From positions 1 through 64,000 of the forward strand of contig BBXU01000336.1 of assembly GCA_001598975.1 (NCBI GenBank): a stretch of DNA of 64,000 nucleotides. Direction: 5' to 3'. The notes beneath the pieces are model-generated. The model saw only the letters and a program-made list of their open reading frames with translations. It ran no database searches and was not told the origin of the DNA. A program made the translations under genes and the position numbers. Positions 25,605-36,210 of the stretch are shown piece by piece. The stretch comes from Parachlorella kessleri. Taxonomy: Eukaryota > Chlorophyta > Trebouxiophyceae > Chlorellales > Chlorellaceae. Each line of letters begins with the position of its first letter. Within the stretch, counting starts at the first letter, position 1.

Positions 25605-28535
25605 CTAAAGCTTCTCCAGAGCAGCTGCTATGTTGCTAGCCATGCGGCGCGCGGGTGATTGATCAAGCGGCGCTGGCTGGAACTGCTGCCCCGTTATTCT
25701 TTCGTAGAGCATGATGTACCGCCGCGACAGCTCGGCCACCAGCTCTACAGGGGCCTCCGGCAGCACCTGCAGACGGTACAAAAGCAACAAGTGCATGCCT
25801 CGGGCCAGTCCCCAACTGGCTAGCGCTATCAAGTCCCGCATTGCACTTCCTGCCACCATTCCCACAGTGAAGGCTCCGGCAGACCTGAGCTCCGGAGTTT
25901 ATCGAGCTTCAGGTCCGTCACCCCGACATGCTGACATGGACGACATGACACATGGGCCAACCATCGCCTTCGGAGCTCACCGGATCGTTGTAGGGGTCGC
26001 AATGCTCCCTAAACCATAGCCGCAAGAACTCCTTGTCCACATTCTGCAGCAGCAGATGCAAGAGCTGGCAGGTTCATGAGGTAAGGGTGCTTAGGGAAAT
26101 ATCCCCAAGGTTCCTGAGCACATGCTGCTGGCAGCCCCCAAGTGCTGTCCTTCAAAACACTTCTTGGGAGGCTGCAGCCCACCAACCCTTAGCGCCTTCT
26201 ACTGCGCTGCTGCCAGGTACGCATTCGTGCTACTGACCACATTGCCCCGCTGATGAGCAAGCGCACCACAAGCATGACCAGTGCCGCTTGGCGGTCGCAT
26301 CTGTACCTGCGGCTCCTGCCCTGCCGCATGCCGCTGCTCATAGGTCGCGGCCAGCCAATATCTGCTGCTGTCTGGGGTGTGAATCTCATCTATCAGCAGA
26401 ATGTTACCTGCAAGCCAACAACCTGCCTGTGGGACAGTCTGCCATCACAGGCTAGCCAAATGTGGGCCTTGCCTGCTGAGAGTCCATCGAAAAGACTCCT
26501 GCCACAGGCTTGGGTTACACTCTTCCTCAGTTGGCCCGGTCCTAGAAAAGCCCTTCGAGGAACAGGTGGTGCTGTGTACCATGCGATGCAGATGATACAA
26601 TACACCAGACTGAAGGACCTGGGAAAGTTTATGGGCAGATGCTTGCTTACCTTCTTCATCCTTGCCAAACTCATACTTGGTATCAACAAGCAGCAGCCCC
26701 CGCTTGCTCGCCTCTGTCTGGCCAAAGGCAAACAGCTCAAGTGCAGCATGGCTCACTGCATCCCAGTCATCCTGCAGTGAACACGACGCAGTCTCGTCCC
26801 TGGCCCCGTAGTACACAGGGACCACTGCCTCTGACTAGAATAATCATATACGTCACTGTAAGTGGACGCAGGAGCTTTGCATCGCACAATTGGGGGCTTA
26901 GTCTGTGCAGCTTGCAGCCTGTTGACTCGCCAGGGAGGCGCTGCGCGTATCACGCCGGTGCCCCTGCCTGTGACTGACTGCCACACCCCATGCAACAGCA
27001 CCCGCGCAGGTTGATGCCACCTAATAGGACGCTAGCCAACTTGCCTGCGTCATCAGGCCATTCGCCACAATCTCCGCGGGCGTGATGGGCACATCATGGT
27101 CATGGGCCTTGGTGGTGGGGGTGATCACATTAGCTTCCAGCCGGTCGTTCTTTCTCATGCCGTCAGGGAAGTTGTTGCCGCAGTAGCTGCGCTCGCCAGC
27201 CTTGTAGTGTGTCCAGAGAGAGGTGTCAGTGCTGCCTGCGCACGGGTAAGAGCAACCAAGCACATGCCTTGATAGTTTTTGCAGAGAGCAGCTGCGCTTC
27301 ACAGCCGTGTAGCGTGTCCAGAGACACGCCCAAGTGCTGCTTTTGCAACAAGGCATTCACAGGCGTGGGGCTGACGCCAAGCTGTGAGTACATCATGACA
27401 GGCTCGCATAGCCAGCAGGCATGCCGTCATTGATGCTACGTGTGCACGGGGGCCAGATTACCGACCAGATTCTCTCACCTGTCATGAAGCCGCGGCATAC
27501 AAACTCCACTGGGAAGACGGTGCACTTCTTCATGATGCAGGCATTAGGGTCAGGCACGCTCAGCAGCGCGTTCTGCACGCAGTATACAAGATACTGTTAT
27601 AACGTTTGCAGCTGAGCAACGAATATTTAGTTAGTGGAGACATATGAGGTGCCACCTCTCCTTCCTGTGCCAGACAAGCCATGCACTACGAAGGCTGCGA
27701 TGCAGCTGCACACTCCCATGACGCGGCGCGCCAGCTATCTCCCACCCACACTGATCCCCACGGTGAAATTAGAATGCTCCCTCCAGTCCATGGTACATAC
27801 AAAGCCGAAACACCTACCTGCGCTATGCAGCAGGGAATGGTGGCACGCTGCACCCACCACGCGCTTACAGCGTCTACAGAACTCCGGCTTGTACATGGCA
27901 CATGCCGCTTGCAGGATGCTTGTGTACACAGGAGGTAGGGTTCTGGACCTCCCACAAGAGGCATGCCATGCAGTGCTCTCCCAGCCCCACTACCACCCAC
28001 CTGCACGATGTGGGTGGTGCGCTCCATCCACCATGCACTGGTCTGGTTCAGGACTTGTCCCTTGAAGGGCACTGCCGCAAGCAGCCGGTCAAATGCGCTC
28101 TGCCGGTCGGTGGTGACTACCACCAGCTTGTCACCCAGGTCGTACGTGTCGCGCACCTTGCCCTGCAGGGTGGGTGGCGGCAAGCTCACCCTGGGGGTTT
28201 TTGTGGCACCCCAGCAGGTTGGACAGCTGCCGTGGTGGAGACGATTAGGTTCCACTCTAGCTGTGGCAAGAGCTGCTCTACAGCACAGGCAGGAATAGTA
28301 GGTGGCCAAGAAGCCCTGCAAAGTCAATGTTGGAAGCTCTCGCACAGCCCTAACAATAGGGGTGGGCCTCACTGGGGCACACCTTGTACTTGCGGCCCAT
28401 TTGCAGGTCAGTCTCTGTCAGGCACAGTGAGAGGGCTTCCGAGATGGCAGATTCCACCTCTGGCCTGGTGGACCCCACAGACTCGATGGCACTGCAGTGG
28501 ACAGACTCTACGGTTACGTGGGCACCAGGGAGCAA
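25605..28535 (-). CDS. PUR7: Phosphoribosylaminoimidazole-succinocarboxamide synthase (SAICAR synthetase)
   Basis: Purine biosynthesis enzyme that joins CAIR and aspartate with ATP. Minus-strand exons: up to 28383, 28162-28001, 27572-27479, 27235-27045, 26771-26651, 26407-26307, 26043-25981 and 25766-25605, all in phase. Family motifs in order: [20 protein letters not shown] (ATP-binding N lobe), [92 protein letters not shown] and the C-terminal Y-ERITGQ segment. The intron after GLMTQ has a GC donor (GCAAGT) that protein conservation forces. The N-terminal exon, probably carrying a plastid or mitochondrial transit peptide as in plants, is unresolved. An ATG reading MRRVILFLASLPVNARPQ near 28.63 kb is a candidate. 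Divergent from the OXA2 gene. Confidence 0.95.
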
Positions 28536-29099
28536 ATGCTAACCAAACTGCTCAGAGTCACCATTTTCATACTGAGGCCGAGCGTTGACTGGCAGGCTTG
28601 CCAGGAACAGAATCACACGCCTCATCGAAAGCCTTACTTCGCCTGTGCAGCCAGCACGGTTATATGCCGATGCTGGCGTGGTGATGGATGCACCCCTCTG
28701 ATGCAAGGATTTGAGCGCTGCAGTAGCACTGCTGAGGAGTGACGAGTGGTGTTAACTTGCACCCTATGCACTTGTGCTGAATTCATGTCGGTACTGTCGC
28801 AAGATGCACACAGGTATACGCTGAATACTAGCAGGGCGCTTCTTTTTTCGGTATTTGTACACTATGATATATGATGTGTAATGCATGCAGGCTAAAAATA
28901 TACTACTAAGCTAGACAAACAGGCGGGAGCTCCTCCAGCTCAACCACACCCCAAACACCCAGGCAGTTGATAGGAATGAAATAGCTTGTTGATTAAATTA
29001 GCACGCAAACAATCCACAACAGCTAGCCAATGTGTTCCCCTGCAGCCGTGCTCAGGGGAAGGCTCCCATCAAGGTGTGCTGTCCCAGAGCTGAGAGGAA
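28536..29099. promoter_or_regulatory. Divergent promoter region SAICAR synthetase / OXA2
   Basis: The two genes point away from each other here. The segment also contains unresolved first exons of one or both. It is AT-richer than the flanks around 28.84-29.0 kb. Confidence 0.4.
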
Positions 29100-32000
29100 G
29101 TGGAGGGATGCGTCTGTCCCTTACAGCTCACGCGGTCTCAGCACTTCTTTCGGTTCTGCAGGGGTCCTCTCACCCAGCAGGCCTGGGGGTTCCTGTCTAG
29201 CCGGCACTTCAGTATCAACAGCGAAAGTGGCGAGGGCCTAACAGAGCCCGTATCCCTGGAGCCAACCTTTGCAGAACACACAGCTGCATCACAAGCAGCT
29301 GTCGACGCTGCGAGCAATCTTTCTGATGCAGCAACTACGCTTGCCAACTCAGCCGCAAGCCTGGACATCAGCGGCCCCGTCAGCTTGGCTATGCATGCTG
29401 TAGACACGCTACACGCAGCCACAGGAGCTCCTTGGTGGGCGACCATCTCCGCAGTTGGCATCCTGGTGCGCCTTGCAATGCTGCCAGTCACGCTCAAGGG
29501 CATGGAGGCCAGTGCAGCGCTGATGCCCCTGCTGAACCAAGCCCGGCAGCAGGCAGCCAACGAGATGCCAGGCAGCTTTGCCAGCAGTGGTGTGCAACAT
29601 GCTCCAGCTGGTGCTTCAGGGGCAGCAGAAGCAGCAGCAGAGGTTTCCCAAAGAACCGGCCAGCAACAGTCCCAGCAGCAGCAGCAGCAGCAGCAAAGCC
29701 ACGAGCATGAAGACGGGCAGGAGCAGCAGCAGCAGCGGGCGCCACAACCCAGCTTAGGGCAAGTGATGGCCCGCTTTCATGAGCTTCGGCAGCGGCACAA
29801 TGCTCCCCACCCAGCCTGGATAATCGGGTCGCCCCTCATACAGTTCCCCATCTTTGTCACAGCCATGCTGTCCATCAGAAGGATGAGCATAGCTGGCTGG
29901 GAGGGGTTCAGCACAGGGGGTCTGGCCTGGTTTACTGACCTCACACTGCCCGCAATGGATCTGGCTAACTTCAATGCACCCATGGGTGAGTTGGTGGCTG
30001 GTTGAAAACGGCAGTCCAGCGAGCAAATCTGGAAGACAGATAGGTTGGGTTCAGTGGAGCACGTGGGACACAGAAGTGAGCAAAGTCAACGTACAACCTG
30101 TAGCCAAGATGGTGTGTCAATATTTAGGTCCCCAGCCACACCCTACCCTGCGGTCGGCGCTTGCTTGGTGTGTATGTGTCAACAGCCATGCATGCTGCTA
30201 TCAATGCTGCCTCATCAGCCCTAACTCATTCTTCACTGACCCTCCCAATCTTGCCTTATCCGTGTTGCAGGCAATCTGGGCATCGTACTGCCGCTGACAG
30301 TGGCTGTCAGCATGTACGCCACCATCGACGTTGCCTTCTCCGCGCCGCCTGGCCAGCAGGGTGGTGGTCGGCAAGGGGCGCCGGTGATGCTGTATGTCAT
30401 GGACAAGCTGCGGCTGCTGCTGGAGTGGATGGTGGTGCCCATGTTCATCATCGCGCTGCAGCTGCCACAAGGTCTGCACATTGTGTGGCGTAGGCATAGT
30501 GGCCACATCTCAGTATGCCCATGCCTTTCCTAAGGAGAGTGCATTTGGAGGAGTGCAAAGCTGGGGGGCATATGTCTGTCATTGCGCTGCCATAGGGCAG
30601 TGGTGTTGTGGGTGATCGATAGGCGCACCACGTCTCAGGGCCTTCCTCCTCAGACGTGCAGGGTGAGGAAGACTTCCTGGCAGGGCCATGCTTATTGCAA
30701 CTGTCGGTCAGGAAGGCTGCAGTGTCATGGGTGCGAGTGCATGCAGCAGCTGCAACTCAGGAAGTCAAGGAAAGTCTTGACGGCGGGCATACAAGGGGAT
30801 AGGCCTCCTTCCTGATCGCATTACCTGCCACCCTAAATAAATACAAGGGGATAGGGGTTTGACTTTGGCAGCTTAGTTGTCCAATCCCACTCACCCACAC
30901 CACCCTGCCTTCCGTCGTTTGAAATGAATCTCTTGCACACTCCCCTGCAGGTGCCGTCTGGTACTGGGTCACAACCAGCACCTTCACCCTACCTCAGAAC
31001 TATGCGTTCCGCCTGCCCTCGGTACGTCACTGGGTGGGGCTCCCCACCGGTCGACCAGGCCCGCTGCCAGCTCCTACCCAGAAACAACCCTTGGCAAGCC
31101 TGCCACTGGGAGCTGAAGGGGAGGACGAGGCAGGCATAGCAGGTGCAGCGGGCGCAGCGCAGCAGCAGCAGGGGTGGACTGCGGAGGACGAAGCGGCGCT
31201 GCAGCACTTTCTCTCAACAACCCGCGACCAGCTGAAATTGGTGAGCTGGGGACGGCTAGGGTAGTCCATTAAACCACTGGGAAGGCTGAGCACCTTATTG
31301 TCCCTGTGTGAGGCAAATCCTTTGCTTCAATTTCTAATACTGGACTCTTGATTTGCACTACTTGGGGGCATAAAGCAGCTGGCATTTAAGGCCACTGGCT
31401 CAGAGTGGCATCTGCAAACCTTGGTGTTTGTTGTCCCAGGACGACAGTACGGGGTGTGGAAGAGCTTCCAAGTGGGATAGGACGTAAGGACTGCATGCAA
31501 CGATTGCACATCTTGTATTACTTGATGACGTACCTTCCTTCCTTATGCAACTGGTGCACGTGACGCCAAGCAGCTCGTTTGCCTTGCCAAAAAACCAGCT
31601 GAGCGCCTGCCCTCCTCTGAAGCTTGTTGCAGTTCGAACGCGCAGCACAGCTTCGCGTGGAAGGGAAAGTGGGCGCCGCTATCACCGCGCTGCGGCGCCT
31701 GCTGCAACTGTACCCGAAGCAGCCACGCGCGCTGTTTGCCCTTGGCCAGCTGCACGCGGTGCTCAAGGACTGGCACGCCTCGGAGCTCTGTTATCAGGAG
31801 TCAGCCAGCAGTGAGCCGGTGGGTTTAGGCAGTGAGCTGGGTGTCTTGAGCTGTGGAAGTAGAGGTGTTCGGTTCCCGCTGTTGGGCTGGTGCGTGTGTA
31901 CCATACCGCCGGTTGAGCAATTGCTTTGGTGGCCTACCACGTCAGCAGTGAACGCGAGCAAGGTACTCCCCGCCATGCGTCGAATTCTGTGCTTGAGAAC

Positions 32001-33353
32001 CCATTAGCAACTCTACAGGGTACTCCCCAAGCCCTTATCCACTCCAGGGTAGCGTGTTACCTGCTTCATGTGACTGATTGTCAAGTAGTCAACTCCCCTA
32101 CCGTTATGGCGTCCTCAGCAGCACAGAGGGCCCATGCACTTACCCCTGCCTGGACCCTGGTCTTCCTTAGTGTGTGCAGGCCAGAGTTTGGAAGGGCCAT
32201 GCACGGATTGGGGTCATCCCTGTCTATTTGATAGGGTACTGAAATAGATAACGTGCCCCGTTCCTGCAGGACAAGCACCAACGGGGTCGCGCCTGGTTTG
32301 GCGTAGGTGTGGCACTTCACATGCAGCAGGAGCATGAAACCGCCATCCAGGCGTTCCAGAAGGCTGCTAAGTTTGCCCAGGTGGGTTTGGAAAGTGCTGC
32401 TGCTGCTGCCTTAGGTTGCGGAGTCTCCCGCGAAAGCAGTGTGGATGTGTATGTTCTGAGTGTGGTCTGTGACCCTCCGCAAGCTGGCCGACCAGTTTGT
32501 CATGCTCCCAGTGGCTCATGCGGTTGGGAAGCCCACCAGCGCCGGAGGGCCTGGGTGTCCAGTGGCTCACTTGGGGTGGGAGCCTACCAGGGCCTAAGGG
32601 GTGGGTGTCAGGCCGTGGCACCTCCTCGATACTGTATTCTGCATGCCCTCGTGAATCAAGGGGCGCCAGCTTTGATAAAGTGGGCGAGGGCGCTTAACCC
32701 ACGCTTGTTTTGTGCACCCTAGGCTGTGACTCCAGTAAGCCGCTGCCAGCCCGGCCACCGGCCTGATTGGGACTGTTTGAGAAGAGCAAGGCCCGTCAGG
32801 ACTTCGATTGCCTGGGTGTCGGATACTGGGTATCAGTTGGTACCCAGGCCTAGGCGTCCATTATCCTGACCGGCGCCATACTATATGCAGGAGGACGAGC
32901 TGCGCCTGAGGGCTTGGGTGTCCGAGGCCACGCTGCAGAAGAAGGCAGGAAGTGTTGAGCGGGCGCTGCAACTGCTTCGCAGGGCTGCCAAGCTGGAGCC
33001 TAAGGTGGGCATGTATGATAACATGCGACAGCCCATTTGGTCCCTTATAATTTGGCGTTTTTCTTCCTGTTGCTCAGGGAGTGCCAGGAACCAGCTAGCT
33101 GCCTCGCACCAACTGCTTGTTGTTATTGAGGGGCTTTCACTGGTAAATCAATGTTGGGTGGAAAGCTGCACCTGCTCACGTTGTGTGTTATTGGAAGGAC
33201 AGGTGCTTGCCGAGCTGCCATCTCTTTGCATTTGCCTAGGTGCTAAACCTTTGTCTTTTTGTTAATGTCATACAGGTGGAGGAGCTGTATTTGAAGCCAC
33301 TGTTGAAAGAGCTGGAAGGAGGAGGGAAGTTGCCTCCATCACAGGGTGACTAG
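29100..33353 (+). CDS. OXA2: Mitochondrial OXA2/COX18-type membrane insertase with C-terminal TPR domain
   Basis: YidC/Oxa1/Alb3 family insertase, placing proteins such as Cox2 segments into the inner mitochondrial membrane (family knowledge). Exons: about 29100-29985, 30271-30471, 30951-31240, 31633-31818, 32270-32380, 32891-33004 and 33276-33353, all in phase after the first. The insertase core begins at APWWATISAVGILVRLAMLP, with later spans SPLIQFPIFVTAMLSIRRM, NLGIVLPLTVAVSMYATID and LEWMVVPMFIIALQLPQGAV. TPR helices follow: KVGAAITALRRLLQLYPKQ, ALFALGQLHAVLKDW, HETAIQAFQKAAKF and SVERALQLLRRAAKLEPK. The insertase-TPR order is that of plant OXA2. A Gln-rich insert interrupts the matrix loop after the first span. 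The start and presequence are unresolved; RHFSINSES marks mature-region onset. Confidence 0.92.
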
Positions 33354-33422
33354 GTGTGCAGAACCTGTTGACTCCAGCTGCGTTTCCCAGCATCACAAAT
33401 GGGTCTGCAAATGCATGAGGAA

Positions 33423-33427
33423 TGTAA
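33423..33427 (+). terminator. Poly(A) signal TGTAA of the OXA2 gene
   Basis: TGTAA lies 70 bases after the stop codon. This pentamer is the usual poly(A) signal of chlorophycean algae. It is short, so chance occurrence is possible. Confidence 0.45.
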
Positions 33428-34005
33428 GCCAGCTTGTCGTAGCTGCCTCATATGCTACCAGCAAAGGGTGGGATGTGTATGATTTCCCTAACGTGAAGCA
33501 AGCAAAGAATCCGGCTCAGCCTTGTTAGAAAGCTCGAGACCAATAGGTCTCCATAGGGGCTCAGCCGCCACATGAGGATGACGGTAGGAGTGGTAGGATA
33601 GGCTAGAGGTGTCTTCTTGCAGGCAGAGGTGGAAGTGCCAGTGGATGAACGAGGTTAATGCCTGCGTGGTATGTGCCGCATGATTGACCGAGAATTTGTA
33701 CCCCATTGCCTTGTAGGCTTGTATACCCATATCCTGGGTTTGCACTTGCAGGATAGTGCTCAACAATTCCATGCCAGTACAGTGATTTGGGTTCCTTTTG
33801 CTGCTGCTATTACTTTTGTGACCATGCGTGTTACATTACCAAATGTATGCTAAGTTTTCCTGTCTTGGAGAGGTCCCAACTATGTATAACCGGGTCTTTG
33901 CCCATGAGCAACATATGCCTGCAGCTCCACCCCAAAAACTACCCAATCGCCCATAGGGCTGCAAAGTCCACCCTGCATCCCCACCCCAGCCTGCACCCTG
34001 GCGCC
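33428..34005. other. Convergent intergenic region
   Basis: Lies between the 3' ends of the OXA2 gene (plus) and gene C (minus). No gene, repeat or RNA is evident. Confidence 0.4.
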
Positions 34006-35370
34006 TCAGCATACTTGCCCGCTCCAACACAGTGCTGACATGGTCAGCACAGGTGGTGGTTCAGTCAACACGGGGCCCTGCCCCCATGGGCCCCACTTCA
34101 GTGTCGGTACCCCTGACCCCCAGGGCCTGAGGGTCGCCGCCCCTGCAACCAGGGACAGGACATGCCTCAGGCAATCTATCCGTGATACTAAAAAGGAATT
34201 GATCCCTTGCTCATCACTCCACGCAGCCTGAGGGCCCATTAACCATAGACTCCCACAAATAATGAGCACAGTAGCACGCTGCCAGTCACCCACCGCACTC
34301 GCCACGATAGCAGCCCCGTGCAACAGCTTGCACCCGGCATCACAGCAGCCAGCAGGATCCAGCCCGCACCTGACTGCATGGGCTTTGTTCCCCATGAGTG
34401 TGCTGGAGCCGGAGGCGCCAGACCCAGTCGTGTCGGCTAGAGAGGTCACTGTCATGTTAGCAGGGTCAAAGCCTACATCCTGACCTGCAAAAGGGCGACC
34501 TAAGCAGTACAAGCTTCTGACAGCCAGAGCCGCACAGCTCCCTCAAGGTTGACAGGGGCTGCCACGTGCATTCTGCCCTACCGAGGCCGACGAACAGAAA
34601 GGATGTAGCTGTCAACCCAAGCATTACTAAGAGGGCAAGACGTTGAGTCGTGGCCGGCAACTGAGTGACAGCTGCTCATGTGGCAGCCCACCAACCTGTC
34701 CCAGGGAGGTGCTTAGGCAGGCTGTCGGGGTCCTTGCGGTGCACCCAGTCTGGGTCGGTCGGCCGAGGCTGGTTGCCGCTTGGGAGGTCCGAGCCAGCAC
34801 GGGAGTCGTCAATTCCCCTGCAATCCACCGGAGTGGAAGACGCGGAGGTCTTGAAAGGACACCCAGAACTGTATGAATTTGCCCATGCAACTGGTGGATG
34901 ACTTGATGCCGAGGTGAGTATCACAGGTCCGCTAGCCAGCTGCAGTCAACTGACAGCAGGGGAGCGTAGGCGGCATGCTGCAGTTCTGTGCTTGTGCGCC
35001 CAGCCAAGCCTAGATACGAGCGTAGGTTTGCACACAGGGACAGAGGAGGCTGCTGTGGCTGCTGCTAGGATAACAACCGAACAAAGCAAAATAAACAGGC
35101 ACACGTTTTTCAGTGGACTCCTGTCAGCTCAGCACCGATGGATGGAAGTTTAGTGTCAGTGCAGTGCACGAAACGGTTGCTGGCCGCAACAGGGTCTGAG
35201 TGGGCAGTCCTGCACCTACCCCAGTGCTAAGGTGGATGAACCCGTGCAGGGAAGCAAAAACTGAAGCACCGAACTTGCCTGACGTTGCTGCCTCCCAGGC
35301 CCTCGGCAACCTTCACGTTGTCCTGAATGCGAGATCCCTGGCCCCGCTGCTGGTCGTCAGAGGCCGACAT
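34006..35370 (-). CDS. Gene C: single-pass membrane protein organised like family B
   Basis: Minus-strand exons: 35370-35279 (starts MSASDDQQRGQGSRIQ), 35120-35018 (hydrophobic VCLFILLCSVVILAAATAA, a signal or anchor sequence), 34890-34696 (ectodomain with TPVLARTSQAATSLG and two Cys), 34660-34582 (membrane span RLALLVMLGLTATSFLFVG) and a tail from 34484 down. Phases 2, 0, 0 and 1 all match across junctions, and the first intron has a GC donor (GCAAGT). The tail starts GQDVGFDPANMTVTSLADTT and lacks the VQP signature. Its end is uncertain: an open frame runs to 34006, but another intron is possible. It resembles family B in topology and the phase-1 exon after the span, but sequence homology is not clear. 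Function is unknown. Confidence 0.5.
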
Positions 35371-36145
35371 CCTGATCAACTGTTCCTCACTCCTAATTGT
35401 GGGACGCAGACCTTTGCTTATGTCTGACCGCTTAGAAGAGGCGCAACGTTGAGTGTTATTTGCGCTCTACTGTGCGGTGGGCTATTACTTGGTGGTTTTT
35501 ATGAGGCTCACTGTACCGTGCCCGCCAAGACGAAGCTATGGGGAAAGCGTGCGCTGGCGCTTAACACCTCTACCCCTCAAAGATCGTGAGCAAGGGAAAA
35601 AATACAACAGGCATCTTATATCCTGTTGCAGCAAGGGTTTGGTAAGGCCACCCCAAGCAAGGCGCGTGCGCCTTAGAACTTGGCGCGAAAGTCCTTGGTG
35701 ACAGGACGATACTGTGTTGGTGCAATCTGCGCTACTGGCTCTCAGATCTAGGAGGTGCCTCTGAGGGGACGATATGCTGCTTGTGCGACATGACCAGGCC
35801 TGCTACGGGGTTCAAAGAGGTGGCCTGACAAGGAAACCTCCACCTTTGCGCTGTTGCTACATAGTATACTAGCTAGGTAGTACCCTGGCAGGACCGCAGC
35901 TTGTTCATCTTTTCATTCAGGACACCTTTTCATTAGGGTGAGACTTCTTTAGGGCACTCCCGGTCTGGACTACTTCTGCTGTCTATCGCCCATTCAGACG
36001 CTGCAATTGCACGTTCCCTCACCCCGTATACAGGGATCCCCACCCCTTGGGCAGTTCTGCTGCCTTGCAGGGACCCGGTTTCAACAAGAAAACGGTCCAC
36101 CTACAGCTTGCAGCGTCTCCACATAAAGGAAGGTCCCACTACAGG
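35371..36145. other. Intergenic region between gene C and NDUFAF5
   Basis: Upstream flank of gene C and distal 3' flank of NDUFAF5. Several short open frames lack splice support or similarity. Nothing else is seen. Confidence 0.4.
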
Positions 36146-36150
36146 TTACA
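36146..36150 (-). terminator. Poly(A) signal TGTAA of NDUFAF5
   Basis: TTACA on the plus strand reads TGTAA on the minus strand, about 61 bases past the stop codon. The spacing is similar to the OXA2 signal. Confidence 0.45.
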
Positions 36151-36210
36151 TACGCAGCAGTGTCCTAGAGCAGCGAGCTGGAAGGCCAGGCTCGCAGCAC
36201 CCGCTGTGTC

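Noticed and set aside
27686..28372. Continuous 228-residue minus-strand frame in SAICAR synthetase
   Set aside because: Only 28001-28162 of it is enzyme sequence; the rest is intron read-through with no similarity.
31018..31045. Possible donor GTACGT inside the third visible OXA2 exon
   Set aside because: Reading through keeps frame and gives VRHWVGLP, matching the conserved stretch after the last span in OXA2 proteins, so the site is probably not used.
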